The position numbers were made by a program, and so were the translations under genes. This document shows, one piece after another, positions 4,503-11,425 of a stretch of DNA of 11,425 bases. The stretch is from the NCBI GenBank assembly GCA_913776405.1, contig CAJYOV010000115.1, positions 1 to 11,425 on the forward strand, in the 5' to 3' direction. The notes beneath the pieces are model-generated. The model was not told where the DNA came from. It saw only the letters and a program-made list of their open reading frames with translations, and did not search any database. This stretch comes from Pseudobdellovibrionaceae bacterium. GTDB taxonomy: Bacteria; Bdellovibrionota; Bdellovibrionia; Bdellovibrionales; JAMPXM01. Numbering within the stretch: position 1 is the first letter of the stretch; the number at the start of each line of letters is the position of its first letter.

Positions 4503-5012
4503 CTATTCGGGTTGCTTAAGCTGACGGCAAGTTTCGGCCAAAGCCATAGCTGCCGCGATCGAAGCGTTGTAGCTAGACCCAGTCGGAACCTGCGGAAGAC
4601 GAACGAGTTCGTCGCAGGCACGCTCTGTCGGCACTCGCATGCCCGACCCTTCATTCCCTACGACCCACGCGATTTTCTTCGGGAGCTCGAACTCCCAAGG
4701 CTTGCGTGCACCCTTCTCCGAAAGGCCATAGATCCAGAAGCCAAGATCTTTCAATTGCTGGATCGCTGATGCGAGGTTTGCGTGCGTGTCGACTGGAACG
4801 TGCTCGGCGCCTCCGCTTGCGATTTTGCAAACCGTTGCGGTGAGGCCCACGGCGCGGTCTTCTGGAGTCAGAATCGCTGTCACACCTGAGAGCCATGCGG
4901 TCCGCAAGATGCTGCCGAGGTTGTGAGGATCTTCGAGGCCGTCGAGAAGTAAAACGACGTGAGTTGTTTCGCCCTCGAACGACTTCCACTTCAGTTCTGG
5001 TGACTCTGTCAC
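4503..5012 (-). CDS. RlmB-like C-terminal fragment (SPOUT methyltransferase domain)
   Basis: These 169 residues form a complete SpoU/TrmH catalytic domain with a trefoil knot. Motif 1 is LLLDGLEDPHNLGSILRTA, motif 2 is WVVGNEGSGMR (SAM-binding loop) and motif 3 is RLPQVPTGSSYNASIAAAMALAE. The first possible start, GTG at 5010-5012, lies inside the conserved linker (HQGVALAV) and has no Shine-Dalgarno at useful distance. It also sits in a small palindrome (GGTGAC/GTCACC, 4999-5013). Independent translation is therefore doubtful, and the segment is better read as the downstream half of the interrupted gene. Confidence 0.6.
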   Translation of the reverse strand: MTESPELKWKSFEGETTHVVLLLDGLEDPHNLGSILRTAWLSGVTAILTPEDRAVGLTATVCKIASGGAEHVPVDTHANLASAIQQLKDLGFWIYGLSEKGARKPWEFELPKKIAWVVGNEGSGMRVPTERACDELVRLPQVPTGSSYNASIAAAMALAETCRQLKQPE

Positions 5013-5078
5013 CGCGAGAGCGACGCCCTGGTGCCCCTGACCGAGAATGTCGAGTTGGCCTGCGGATTTTGTCTTCAG

Positions 5079-5417
5079 TTAAATGCGATGTTTCTGCGCG
5101 GTCTCTGCGATTTCACGGAGAGATTCTGACGAGAGGTAGTCTTCGCGAACCCAGACTTCTCGGATTTTTTTTGGACGTACTTTTAGAGTTTCTTCGCATG
5201 AGTGAATGCCGATGACCCAACGAGCTTTATCTTTCGCGGGACGACCGTCGCGAGTGAGGCCGTTACCCGCTTGTTGCTGAAGTTTCGCGAGCTGAGGATT
5301 GATGCGCTTTTTACCCTGCTGCTGCCCTCCGCGATCGGTCGGCTGATTCGTTGAACCACTTCGAGCGGAATTCGATCTTGCGCTTGAGTGTTTGCCGCGG
5401 CCCTGTGGTTTTCTCAT
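5079..5417 (-). CDS. RlmB-like N-terminal fragment (substrate-binding domain)
   Basis: The 112 residues before the internal stop comprise a basic, low-complexity N-terminal tail (about residues 1-66, rich in Gly, Gln, Arg, Ser and Lys, with TNQPTDRGGQQQGKKRIN) and then the SpoU N-terminal substrate-binding fold: RWVIGIHSCEETLKVRPKKI (67-86) and REVWVREDYLSSESLREIAE. The tail is absent from E. coli RlmB and could bind RNA. The ATG at 5415-5417 has GAAGGA about 8 nt upstream, a proper initiation site, so this fragment is probably translated even if the enzyme is not completed. On its own it lacks the methyltransferase fold. Confidence 0.7.
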   Translation of the reverse strand: MRKPQGRGKHSSARSNSARSGSTNQPTDRGGQQQGKKRINPQLAKLQQQAGNGLTRDGRPAKDKARWVIGIHSCEETLKVRPKKIREVWVREDYLSSESLREIAETAQKHRI

Positions 5418-5476
5418 TTCGACGTTCCTTCATGGAGCTTGAGCCTGTGCTCAGCCCTTGTGCTTTTAGCTTAACT

Positions 5477-6205
5477 TCATTTACCGCTAGCGTTTGAGGC
5501 GCTCGCAATCGATGCGAGAATACGCTCAGCCGCTTCGGCAGGATTTTTCGCCGCGATGATCGGGCGACCAACGACGAGTGCCGACGAGCCTTTCAGCATC
5601 GCTTGCTCTGGTGTTTCGATTCGTTTCTGATCGCCCACATCGTCGGATGGAAGTCGGACGCCAGGCGTGACCAAATACGCAGATTCGCTCATCGCGCGGA
5701 GTGAACTCACCTCGTGAGGCGAGCAAACAAGACCTGAAAGGCCGCTCTCAAGCGTCAGTTTCGCAAGCGCTTCGACGGATTTCGCGATCGGTTGCTTGAT
5801 GTTCGTCGGTGGCAGCGTTTCTTCCGTGAAGCTTGTGAGGACTGTCACGGCCAAAACTTTGAAGGGGCGCTTTACCGAAAGCTCGCGTTCTGTTTTCGCG
5901 AGAAGAGCGAGCGCCTCGCTGCCCGCGCTTGCATGAACGGTTGCGAGAGTCGCCCCTGCCTCGAAAGTCGCTCTTAGGGCGGCTTCCATAGTCGACGGGA
6001 TATCGAGATATTTGTTGTCCACGAAGACTGGCGCTTGCTTCGAGAGTTTGTCGACGAGGCTAGCACCGTAACGCATGCAAAGACGCGGACCGACTTTGAA
6101 GGCGCCAGCATAGGCACTTAAGAGCTCGCTCAAACGAAAACACTCTTCGGCGCTATCGACATCGAGAGCGATGATCAGCGGATTTTTAAGATCGAACTGC
6201 TGCAT
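5477..6205 (-). CDS. pyrF: Orotidine 5'-phosphate decarboxylase
   Basis: This 242-residue enzyme converts OMP to UMP, the last step of de novo pyrimidine synthesis, in the cytoplasm. The TIM-barrel landmarks are present: LIIALDVDS (10-18), the substrate-binding AFKVGP (Lys37), the catalytic Asp-x-Lys-x-x-Asp set in FVDNKYLDIP (Asp63, Lys65, Asp68), TVHASAG (89-95), the phosphate-binding VTPGVRLP (179-186) and VVGRPI (211-216). The bases after the Lys differ slightly from the common DLKFHDIP (here DNKYLDIP), but all catalytic residues remain. The ATG has a purine-rich GGGAGCGAGG just upstream. It lies 32 nt after proS and 59 nt before the rlmB-like gene, consistent with one transcript. It is of the short bacterial single-domain type. 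Confidence 0.98.
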   Translation of the reverse strand: MQQFDLKNPLIIALDVDSAEECFRLSELLSAYAGAFKVGPRLCMRYGASLVDKLSKQAPVFVDNKYLDIPSTMEAALRATFEAGATLATVHASAGSEALALLAKTERELSVKRPFKVLAVTVLTSFTEETLPPTNIKQPIAKSVEALAKLTLESGLSGLVCSPHEVSSLRAMSESAYLVTPGVRLPSDDVGDQKRIETPEQAMLKGSSALVVGRPIIAAKNPAEAAERILASIASASNASGK

Positions 6206-6237
6206 GAACCTCGCTCCCGATTTGATGTCTTCCGGTT

Positions 6238-8043
6238 TTACGCCTTCACGGTTGGGAACAACGAACGAATCAAAGACGACGCCCTTTCGACAGCGTCTTC
6301 TAGCTTCACCTTCTGCATCTCTTTTGTTTTACGCGCAATGATCTCGACTTCGCCATTTTGGAGACCGCGACCGCCGATGTTGATTCGAACAGGCAGGCCC
6401 AAGAGATCGGCGTCTTTGAATTTCACCCCCGGACGTTCTGCGCGATCGTCGATGAAGACGTCGTGGCCGCGCGATTCGAGATCGCGTGCGACGATTTCGA
6501 CCGCTTGCATGACTTCGACGTTTTCTGGATCGAGAGCTACGATGTGGACTCGATAAGGCGCAATGCCCATTGGCCAGATGATGCCGTCCTTGTCGTGGTT
6601 TTGCTCGATCGACGCCTGAACGGTGCGCGTGACACCGATGCCGTAGCAACCCATTTCGATTGGCTTCGACTCGCCTTCTTGTGTCAGGAAGTTGGCCTGC
6701 ATCGCGGCCGAGTAAACCGTGCCGAGATAGAAAACGTGACCGACTTCAATTCCGCGGTAGGATTTGTAATGGCCCTTTTTGCAGTTCGGGCAAAGGTCGC
6801 CAACACGAGCTTTGCGAAGATCTGCTACTTTCTCAGCTTTGAAATCGCGACCGAAGTTAACGTTTTTAAGGTGCTCGGCATCGCGGTTTGCGCCAACGAT
6901 GAAGTTCTCGCGACCGACGAGACCCTCGTCGACGTAGATAGGCATCTTGAGCCCGACAGGGCCGCAGCTGCCTGGCCACGCACCTGAATTGTCTTTCACT
7001 TCTTGATCCGTCAGCATGAGTGGCTCATGCGAGAGACCGAGCGCGTTTTTCAGTTTGATTGGGTTCAATTCGTCGTCGCCGCGAAGAAGAACGGCAAACG
7101 GCTTCAAGTCTTTGTCGGCTGGATCGAGCCCCGAATTCGCCGAGAAGAAAAGCGTTTTTACGAGATCGCTTTCTTTCATCTGGAGCGATTTTGCGAGCGT
7201 GCTGATCTGCTTCAGGCCCTTTGTTTCGAAGGCTTCCATTTGATGCCAGTTCTTTGGCTCTGAACCCGCTTTGAAACTCGTAATCACGTCGACGTGTGAC
7301 GCGTTTGGCGCGTTGCCACCGTAAGACGGCGCGATCTCGACGTTGGCTGCGTAATCGCAGGTGTCGCAAACCATTAAGTGATCTTCACCGGCTTCTGCGA
7401 GAAGTTGGAATTCGTGCGTCTTACTGCCGCCAATCGCGCCCGCATCAGCTTGGACGATACGGAACTCGACGCCCAGACGGTTAAAGATCGCTTTGTACGC
7501 GTCGTACATCGTATCGTACGACTTCAATGCACCTTCAGAGTTTGCGTCGAACGAATAAGCGTCCTTCATCGAGAATTCGCGACCGCGCATGAGGCCGAAG
7601 CGTGGGCGAATTTCATCGCGATACTTAGTTTGAATTTGATAAAGCGTGACCGGAAGATCGCGGTAGCTCTTCACGTCGCGACGGACGTAATCGGTAACCA
7701 CTTCTTCATGGGTTGCGCCCAAACAGAAGTCATGACCGTTCCGGTTTTTAAATTTCAGAAGGCCGTCACCCATTTTCTTCCAACGGCCGGTTTCTTGCCA
7801 GAGTTCGGCTGGGTGAACCATCGGCATCAGGATTTCCGTGCAACCGCGCTTGTCGAGTTCTTCGCGAACAATCGTTTCCATTTTGCGGATCGCGCGAAGA
7901 GCGAAGTTGCCATACGTGTACATGCCGGGTGCCACTTTTTTGATAAGACCGGCGCGAGACATCAATTGATGGCTCGGGATCTCGGCATCGGCTGGGGCAT
8001 CACGAAGGGTAAAAAGATAAGACTTCGACCATTTTGTACTCAT
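6238..8043 (-). CDS. proS: Prolyl-tRNA synthetase, bacterial type with editing domain
   Basis: Starting at the ATG of 8041-8043 the protein is 601 residues. It charges tRNA-Pro with proline using ATP. The class II core shows the N-terminal SYLFTLRDAPADAEIPSHQLM, GATHEE (109-114), motif 2 in YRDEIRPRFGLMRGREFSMKD (141-161) and motif 3 GCYGIGVTR (465-473). Between motifs 2 and 3 lies a long INS (YbaK-like) editing insert, about 225-400, which clears Ala-tRNA-Pro; it contains VKTLFF, with the lysine expected of the family (Lys296). The C-terminal anticodon-binding domain starts at APYRVHIVAL (495). A GTG two codons upstream (8047-8049) also opens the frame, but GGAG is 8 nt from the ATG and only 2 nt from the GTG. 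It is 56 nt after ntrX. Confidence 0.98.
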   Translation of the reverse strand: MSTKWSKSYLFTLRDAPADAEIPSHQLMSRAGLIKKVAPGMYTYGNFALRAIRKMETIVREELDKRGCTEILMPMVHPAELWQETGRWKKMGDGLLKFKNRNGHDFCLGATHEEVVTDYVRRDVKSYRDLPVTLYQIQTKYRDEIRPRFGLMRGREFSMKDAYSFDANSEGALKSYDTMYDAYKAIFNRLGVEFRIVQADAGAIGGSKTHEFQLLAEAGEDHLMVCDTCDYAANVEIAPSYGGNAPNASHVDVITSFKAGSEPKNWHQMEAFETKGLKQISTLAKSLQMKESDLVKTLFFSANSGLDPADKDLKPFAVLLRGDDELNPIKLKNALGLSHEPLMLTDQEVKDNSGAWPGSCGPVGLKMPIYVDEGLVGRENFIVGANRDAEHLKNVNFGRDFKAEKVADLRKARVGDLCPNCKKGHYKSYRGIEVGHVFYLGTVYSAAMQANFLTQEGESKPIEMGCYGIGVTRTVQASIEQNHDKDGIIWPMGIAPYRVHIVALDPENVEVMQAVEIVARDLESRGHDVFIDDRAERPGVKFKDADLLGLPVRINIGGRGLQNGEVEIIARKTKEMQKVKLEDAVERASSLIRSLFPTVKA

Positions 8044-8099
8044 ATGCACGGCTCCGTTAAGAGGAGAGTGTGCCCTATGAGCGGCGGCGCGGTCTAGCC

Positions 8100-9533
8100 T
8101 TACTCGACGTCAGAGATGCCGTAGCCTTTGATCTTGCGGTGCAGATAGCTGCGCTCGAGCCCGATCGACTCTGCGGTCTTACTGATGTTGCCTTTGTTCT
8201 CAGCGATCTTGCGAAGCAGATACTCTTTCTCGAACTTTGCGCGAGCTTCGCGGAAGTTTGAGAGATCGTCGTCAGCTGATGCATCGCTCGTTGAGCCTGG
8301 ACCTGGAAGGCCCGCAAATTTTAAATCGACGACGTCGACGTGCTCACCTGGAGTCAGGATGTAGATACGTTCGATGAAGTTTCGCAGCTCACGAACGTTA
8401 CCCGGCCACGTGTAAGCCTTCAGCTTTGCGATCGCTTGGTCCGAGAAGATTTTGTGACGATAGCCGCCCTCTTTGGCGAACTGCTCGCTGAAATGCGTAA
8501 TGAGCGACTGGATATCATTTCCACGCTCACGGAGCGCCGGCACATGGCAAGGGATGACGTTCAACCGGTAGAAGAGATCCTCGCGGAACCGGCCGGCCTT
8601 GATCTCGTCGACTAAGTTTTTGTTTGTAGCTGCTACGACGCGAACGTCGACTTCGATTGTGTCTTCACCGCCGACGCGCGTGAAACGGCGCTCTTGCAGA
8701 ATGCGAAGAACTTTGGCTTGCGCTTTCATGCTCATGTCCGCGATTTCGTCCAAAAAGAGCGTGCCGCCGTTTGCGTGATCGAACTTTCCGCGGCGCGATT
8801 TGTCTGCACCTGTGAAGGCGCCTTTTTCGTATCCGAAGAGTTCGCTCTCGATCAGATCTTCTGGGATGGCAGCGCAATTGACTTCGACGAAGGGGCGACC
8901 CGCGCGCGGGCTTAGGTAGTGAATGTTTTGAGCTACGAGCTCTTTGCCAGTGCCGTTTTCACCCGTGATGAGCACCCAAGACGTGCTTGAAGCAACACGT
9001 GCGACCATTTGCTTAAGATTCACCATCGCTTCAGATTCGCCGATGATGGCGATGTTCCGACGAAGGCGATTTAAGAGCGCGTTTTTTTCGCCGCGTTCTG
9101 ATTGGAAGAATGTGATGTTGTTGATCAAGATCAAAATCTTGTCGATCGAGAGCGGTTTCTCGACGAAATCCCAAGCGCCGAGTTTGACGGCTTTCACTGC
9201 GGTTTCGATATTGCCGTGGCCCGACATGATGATGAATTCTGTGCCAGGAAAGCGGCCTTTAGCAGCACGCAAGACCTCAATGCCGTCGAGAGAGCCCGGC
9301 ATCCAGATATCGAGAAGCACGATTTGTGGGCGAAGCTCTTCGATGAGACGTAAGCCCTCTTCACCGCTGCGAGCGGTCTTCACGTTGTAACCTTCGTCGG
9401 CAAGGCTTGCGCTCAAGACTTCACGAATTGCAGACTCGTCGTCGACCACGAGAATTTGAAGCGAGGCCTTCTCGAAGTTGACCTGCGAAGTCGGGAGTTT
9501 TTCTTCTAGAGCGGGGTTTGTTACGTTAGCCAT
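8100..9533 (-). CDS. ntrX: NtrX-like sigma-54-dependent response regulator
   Basis: This is a 477-residue, three-domain regulator. The receiver domain (about 26-140) has the acidic pair Asp31-Asp32, phosphoacceptor Asp75 in LLDIWMPGSLDGIEVL, Ser104 in MSGHGNIETAV and Lys126. The AAA+ domain (about 163-390) has Walker A GENGTGKE (191-198), the sigma-54-contacting loop GAFTGA (238-243), Walker B GTLFLDEI (257-264) and NVRELRNFIERI. A short acidic linker leads to a C-terminal Fis-type helix-turn-helix (GNISKTAESIGLERSYLHRKIKG, about 448-470). The receiver matches NtrX better than NtrC. It overlaps the ntrY-like gene by 8 nt, so the kinase and regulator are translationally coupled. An N-terminal extension of about 25 residues precedes the receiver. 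The target genes are unknown. Confidence 0.93.
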   Translation of the reverse strand: MANVTNPALEEKLPTSQVNFEKASLQILVVDDESAIREVLSASLADEGYNVKTARSGEEGLRLIEELRPQIVLLDIWMPGSLDGIEVLRAAKGRFPGTEFIIMSGHGNIETAVKAVKLGAWDFVEKPLSIDKILILINNITFFQSERGEKNALLNRLRRNIAIIGESEAMVNLKQMVARVASSTSWVLITGENGTGKELVAQNIHYLSPRAGRPFVEVNCAAIPEDLIESELFGYEKGAFTGADKSRRGKFDHANGGTLFLDEIADMSMKAQAKVLRILQERRFTRVGGEDTIEVDVRVVAATNKNLVDEIKAGRFREDLFYRLNVIPCHVPALRERGNDIQSLITHFSEQFAKEGGYRHKIFSDQAIAKLKAYTWPGNVRELRNFIERIYILTPGEHVDVVDLKFAGLPGPGSTSDASADDDLSNFREARAKFEKEYLLRKIAENKGNISKTAESIGLERSYLHRKIKGYGISDVE

Positions 9534-11425
9534 TCTTCTTTTCCTCTGAACCGGGGCCGACCTTACCGGACGTCATGGGGCCGTCCGTCAAGTTTACCAG
9601 GGGTTGGGCACGGTCAAGCTCAGCGACCGGCAGCTCTACGATAATCTTAGTGCCATTTGGCTCATTCGCAAGCGCGCGAATGAAGCCGTTGTGATCTTCG
9701 ATGATACGGCGAACGATCGAGAGCCCGAGGCCTGTGCCATCAGCCTTTGTGCTGAAATAAGGCTCGAACACGCGGTCGCGATCAGCGTCTGGGATGCCGA
9801 CGCCGTTGTCTAATACGGAGACGCGAACGAGTTTGAGAAGGCTGTCGTACTGTGTACGCACAGCAACGCGTGGTGATTCGACATCGCGAACGGCGGCGAC
9901 GGCATTATCCAAAAGATTGATGACCACCCGTTTGATCTGGTCAGGATCGAACTGAAAGTCTGGGAGTTGAGAATCTGGATCGAAGGCGATTCGGATTTCA
10001 CGGTGAGCCGTTTTATAGAGTTCGACGATATCGTGGATTGCGGCATTGAGTGAGCCCGGCACTGGGCGGGACTGCGGAAGACGTGCGAAATTCGCGAATT
10101 CGTTTACGAGTTTCTTTAAGTCGTCTGTTTGATTGATGATCATGTTGATCGAAGACGAAAACGCAGAGTCTTGAATCTGATCGCCGAACTTTTTCTGAAG
10201 ACGCTGGGCCGAGAGCTTAATCGGCGTCAGTGGGTTCTTGATCTCGTGCGCGATCCGACGTGCGACCTCGGTCCAAGCGGCTGCACGCTGGGCATTGATC
10301 AACATCGTGAGATCGTCGAACACGAGGATTTTGCCGACGTCTTTGCCTTTTTCGTCGCGCAGAACGGAGAGACTCAAGTTCAAAGGGATCGAACGACCGT
10401 TGATGTCGATTCGAACTTCTTTTTGAATTGAGTCCGCCTTTTGTTGGCGCATCTCTGAAAGAAGTTCGATGAACATCTTATGATAATTGACGTCGACGAC
10501 TTCTTTGACATTTTTGCCGACGTATTCGCCGGGCTCGATTCCAAGAAGCTGGCCGGCATGGCGGTTAAAGGTCGTGATCGTGCCGACTTCGTCGACCGAA
10601 ATGACGCCCGTTGCGACGTTACCGAGAACGACCTGAATATAGCGGCTGTATTCATCGAGCTGCTCAAGCGTGTCAGTGAGGTTCCTGTTCGCTTCCAGAA
10701 CCTCTTTCTTTGAGCGATCGAGGTTGCCGGTCATCTGGTTGAAGTTCGAGATCAACTGATTGATCTCGGTACTTCCAGACGACAACGTCACTGGCCGGTA
10801 GTCCCCTTGAGAGACCCTTCGGGTCGCGAGACCGAGTGTTTCGAGAGGAATTGAAAGTTCACGCGCAAGGTAGAAACCGAACCAGGTGGCGCACATCAAG
10901 ATCATCAGCGTCATCAAGACCAGGATAATCAGATAGATTGATTTGAGCGGATACTGGAGAGGATTTAAGTTTCGAAACTCTTCGTGGGCGGCCGTGATGT
11001 CGTCCATCTTTGAGACCAAGGAAATTGGAATGAAGGCCGAGACGACAAGGGCGCCGCGCTCGTCACCGCGTTTGACCGGAACGATCACGCGCACGAGGTT
11101 GCCTTCGCCGAAGCCGTGAATCATTGAAGCTTCAGCGCGCTGAGAAACACCTTTTTTCAGGAACTCCAGAGACACCGGCGGAATTTCGGGAACGCTCTCA
11201 TCTTTAGAGAGCGCAACCGTACGCTGACCGAAAAGACCTGGATAGTACTCGACGGCGTCGAGCATGAAGCGCTCACGGTTTGTGTCGAGAAGGCGTGAAA
11301 CGTTTTGTTTCGTTGCTGTTTGCTCGATCTGCCGGGCGATTTGGTTTGCGAAGTTGTAGTTCTTTTTGCGCGCGGAGAAGATGTACTCTTGGTTCACTTC
11401 GAGCGAGTTTCTGAGGACAGAAGCC
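9526..11425 (-). CDS. ntrY: NtrY-like membrane sensor histidine kinase (5' end off the window)
   Basis: The frame is open to the right edge, so the start is outside; the GTG at 11395-11397 is probably internal. Numbered from that GTG, an extracytoplasmic stretch (about 1-150) leads to a transmembrane helix (153-176), a HAMP linker (about 177-230), a coiled-coil-like region, a PAS domain (about 253-365, with VVLGNVATGVISVD), the dimerisation domain with RRIAHEIKNPLTPIKLSAQR (phosphoacceptor His384), and the ATPase domain with VVINLLDNAVAAV, DNGVGIPDADRDRVFEPYFS and GTGLGLSIVRRI. The H-box is typical of NtrY. A first transmembrane helix is expected beyond the edge. A short charged tail follows the ATPase domain and overlaps ntrX. 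It should phosphorylate the NtrX-like protein. The stimulus is unknown. Confidence 0.93.
   Translation of the reverse strand, partial: ASVLRNSLEVNQEYIFSARKKNYNFANQIARQIEQTATKQNVSRLLDTNRERFMLDAVEYYPGLFGQRTVALSKDESVPEIPPVSLEFLKKGVSQRAEASMIHGFGEGNLVRVIVPVKRGDERGALVVSAFIPISLVSKMDDITAAHEEFRNLNPLQYPLKSIYLIILVLMTLMILMCATWFGFYLARELSIPLETLGLATRRVSQGDYRPVTLSSGSTEINQLISNFNQMTGNLDRSKKEVLEANRNLTDTLEQLDEYSRYIQVVLGNVATGVISVDEVGTITTFNRHAGQLLGIEPGEYVGKNVKEVVDVNYHKMFIELLSEMRQQKADSIQKEVRIDINGRSIPLNLSLSVLRDEKGKDVGKILVFDDLTMLINAQRAAAWTEVARRIAHEIKNPLTPIKLSAQRLQKKFGDQIQDSAFSSSINMIINQTDDLKKLVNEFANFARLPQSRPVPGSLNAAIHDIVELYKTAHREIRIAFDPDSQLPDFQFDPDQIKRVVINLLDNAVAAVRDVESPRVAVRTQYDSLLKLVRVSVLDNGVGIPDADRDRVFEPYFSTKADGTGLGLSIVRRIIEDHNGFIRALANEPNGTKIIVELPVAELDRAQPLVNLTDGPMTSGKVGPGSEEKKNG

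Larger units (their letters stand above)
4503..5417 (-). pseudogene. rlmB: rlmB-like 23S rRNA 2'-O-methyltransferase gene interrupted by an in-frame TAA
   Basis: Reading 5417 to 4506 in a single frame gives 304 codons with one stop, TAA at 5079-5081. On both sides of it the protein aligns as one RlmB/TrmH-family enzyme: the N-terminal RNA-binding domain up to AETAQKHRI, then the stop, then LKTKSAGQLDILGQGHQGVALAV leading into the SPOUT domain. HQG just before the catalytic domain is conserved in RlmB (E. coli VHQGIIARV), so codons 3' of the stop belong to the same gene. RlmB methylates a peptidyl-transferase-region guanosine in 23S rRNA (G2251 in E. coli). One base change (for example AAA, CAA or GAA to TAA) explains the break. 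Alternatives are a sequencing error or stop read-through. It is the last gene of the ntrY-to-rlmB run, 59 nt after pyrF. Confidence 0.8.

Noticed and set aside
5079..5090. Programmed frameshift or selenocysteine explanation for the rlmB break
   Set aside because: Both halves are in the same frame, so a frameshift would not rejoin them, and the stop is TAA, not the TGA used for selenocysteine.
8044..8049. GTG start for proS two codons upstream
   Set aside because: It would leave only 2 nt between GGAG and the start codon. The ATG at 8041-8043 has an 8-nt spacing.
7378..8097. A 239-codon plus-strand frame opposite proS
   Set aside because: It is antisense to the well-conserved proS coding sequence and has no recognisable protein features.
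11395..11397. The GTG near the right edge as the true ntrY start
   Set aside because: The frame stays open to the end of the window, there is no ribosome binding site before it, and NtrY proteins normally have a further N-terminal transmembrane segment.
1..11425. Mobile element, CRISPR array or undescribed defence-type system
   Set aside because: No transposase, integrase, regularly spaced repeats or unknown multi-gene cassette is present. All proteins belong to well-known housekeeping or regulatory families.

Overview
This is an 11.4 kb chromosomal housekeeping window, and every supported gene is on the minus strand, so transcription runs from the right end to the left. GC content looks close to 50%. 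Gene content (a Bacteria-type EF-Tu, a long three-helix SecE, bacterial-type ProS with an editing insert, an NtrY/NtrX pair) points to a Gram-negative proteobacterium-like host. A Bdellovibrionota or 'deltaproteobacterial' lineage is my best guess, but the sequence does not prove it.

In transcription order the window holds three blocks. (1) 11425 to 4503: a tightly spaced run of ntrY-like sensor kinase (cut by the right edge), ntrX-like sigma-54 response regulator (overlapping ntrY by 8 nt), proS, pyrF and an rlmB-like SPOUT rRNA methyltransferase gene that is broken by one in-frame TAA. (2) 4484 to 2149: a hairpin, then a good sigma-70-like promoter, then tRNA-Thr(CGT), tRNA-Tyr(GTA), tRNA-Gly(TCC), tRNA-Thr(GGT), tuf (EF-Tu), a terminator-like hairpin, a 25-nt relic of the 3' end of a tRNA-fMet gene, and tRNA-Trp(CCA). 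(3) 2022 to 1: secE, nusG, rplK and the first half of rplA, leading out of the window toward what is normally rplJ-rplL-rpoBC. Blocks 2 and 3 have the same order as the E. coli thrU-tyrU-glyT-thrT-tufB / secE-nusG / rplK-rplA region, with tRNA-Trp between tuf and secE.

Functionally, blocks 2 and 3 supply translation elongation (EF-Tu and tRNAs), protein export (SecE), transcription elongation/antitermination (NusG) and the L11/L1 parts of the large ribosomal subunit. Block 1 supplies a two-component system, charging of tRNA-Pro, the last step of UMP synthesis and 23S rRNA modification.

Most of the interest is in non-coding structure and in small defects: the internal stop in rlmB; the tRNA-fMet fragment inside a conserved locus; inverted repeats that bracket tRNA genes in the tRNA cluster; an unusually structured nusG-rplK spacer, including a candidate L1 autogenous control site; a TTG start for secE built from a 9-bp duplication; and one tRNA gene of five without an encoded CCA. 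I see no insertion sequence, integrase, CRISPR array, toxin-antitoxin pair or other undescribed protein system.
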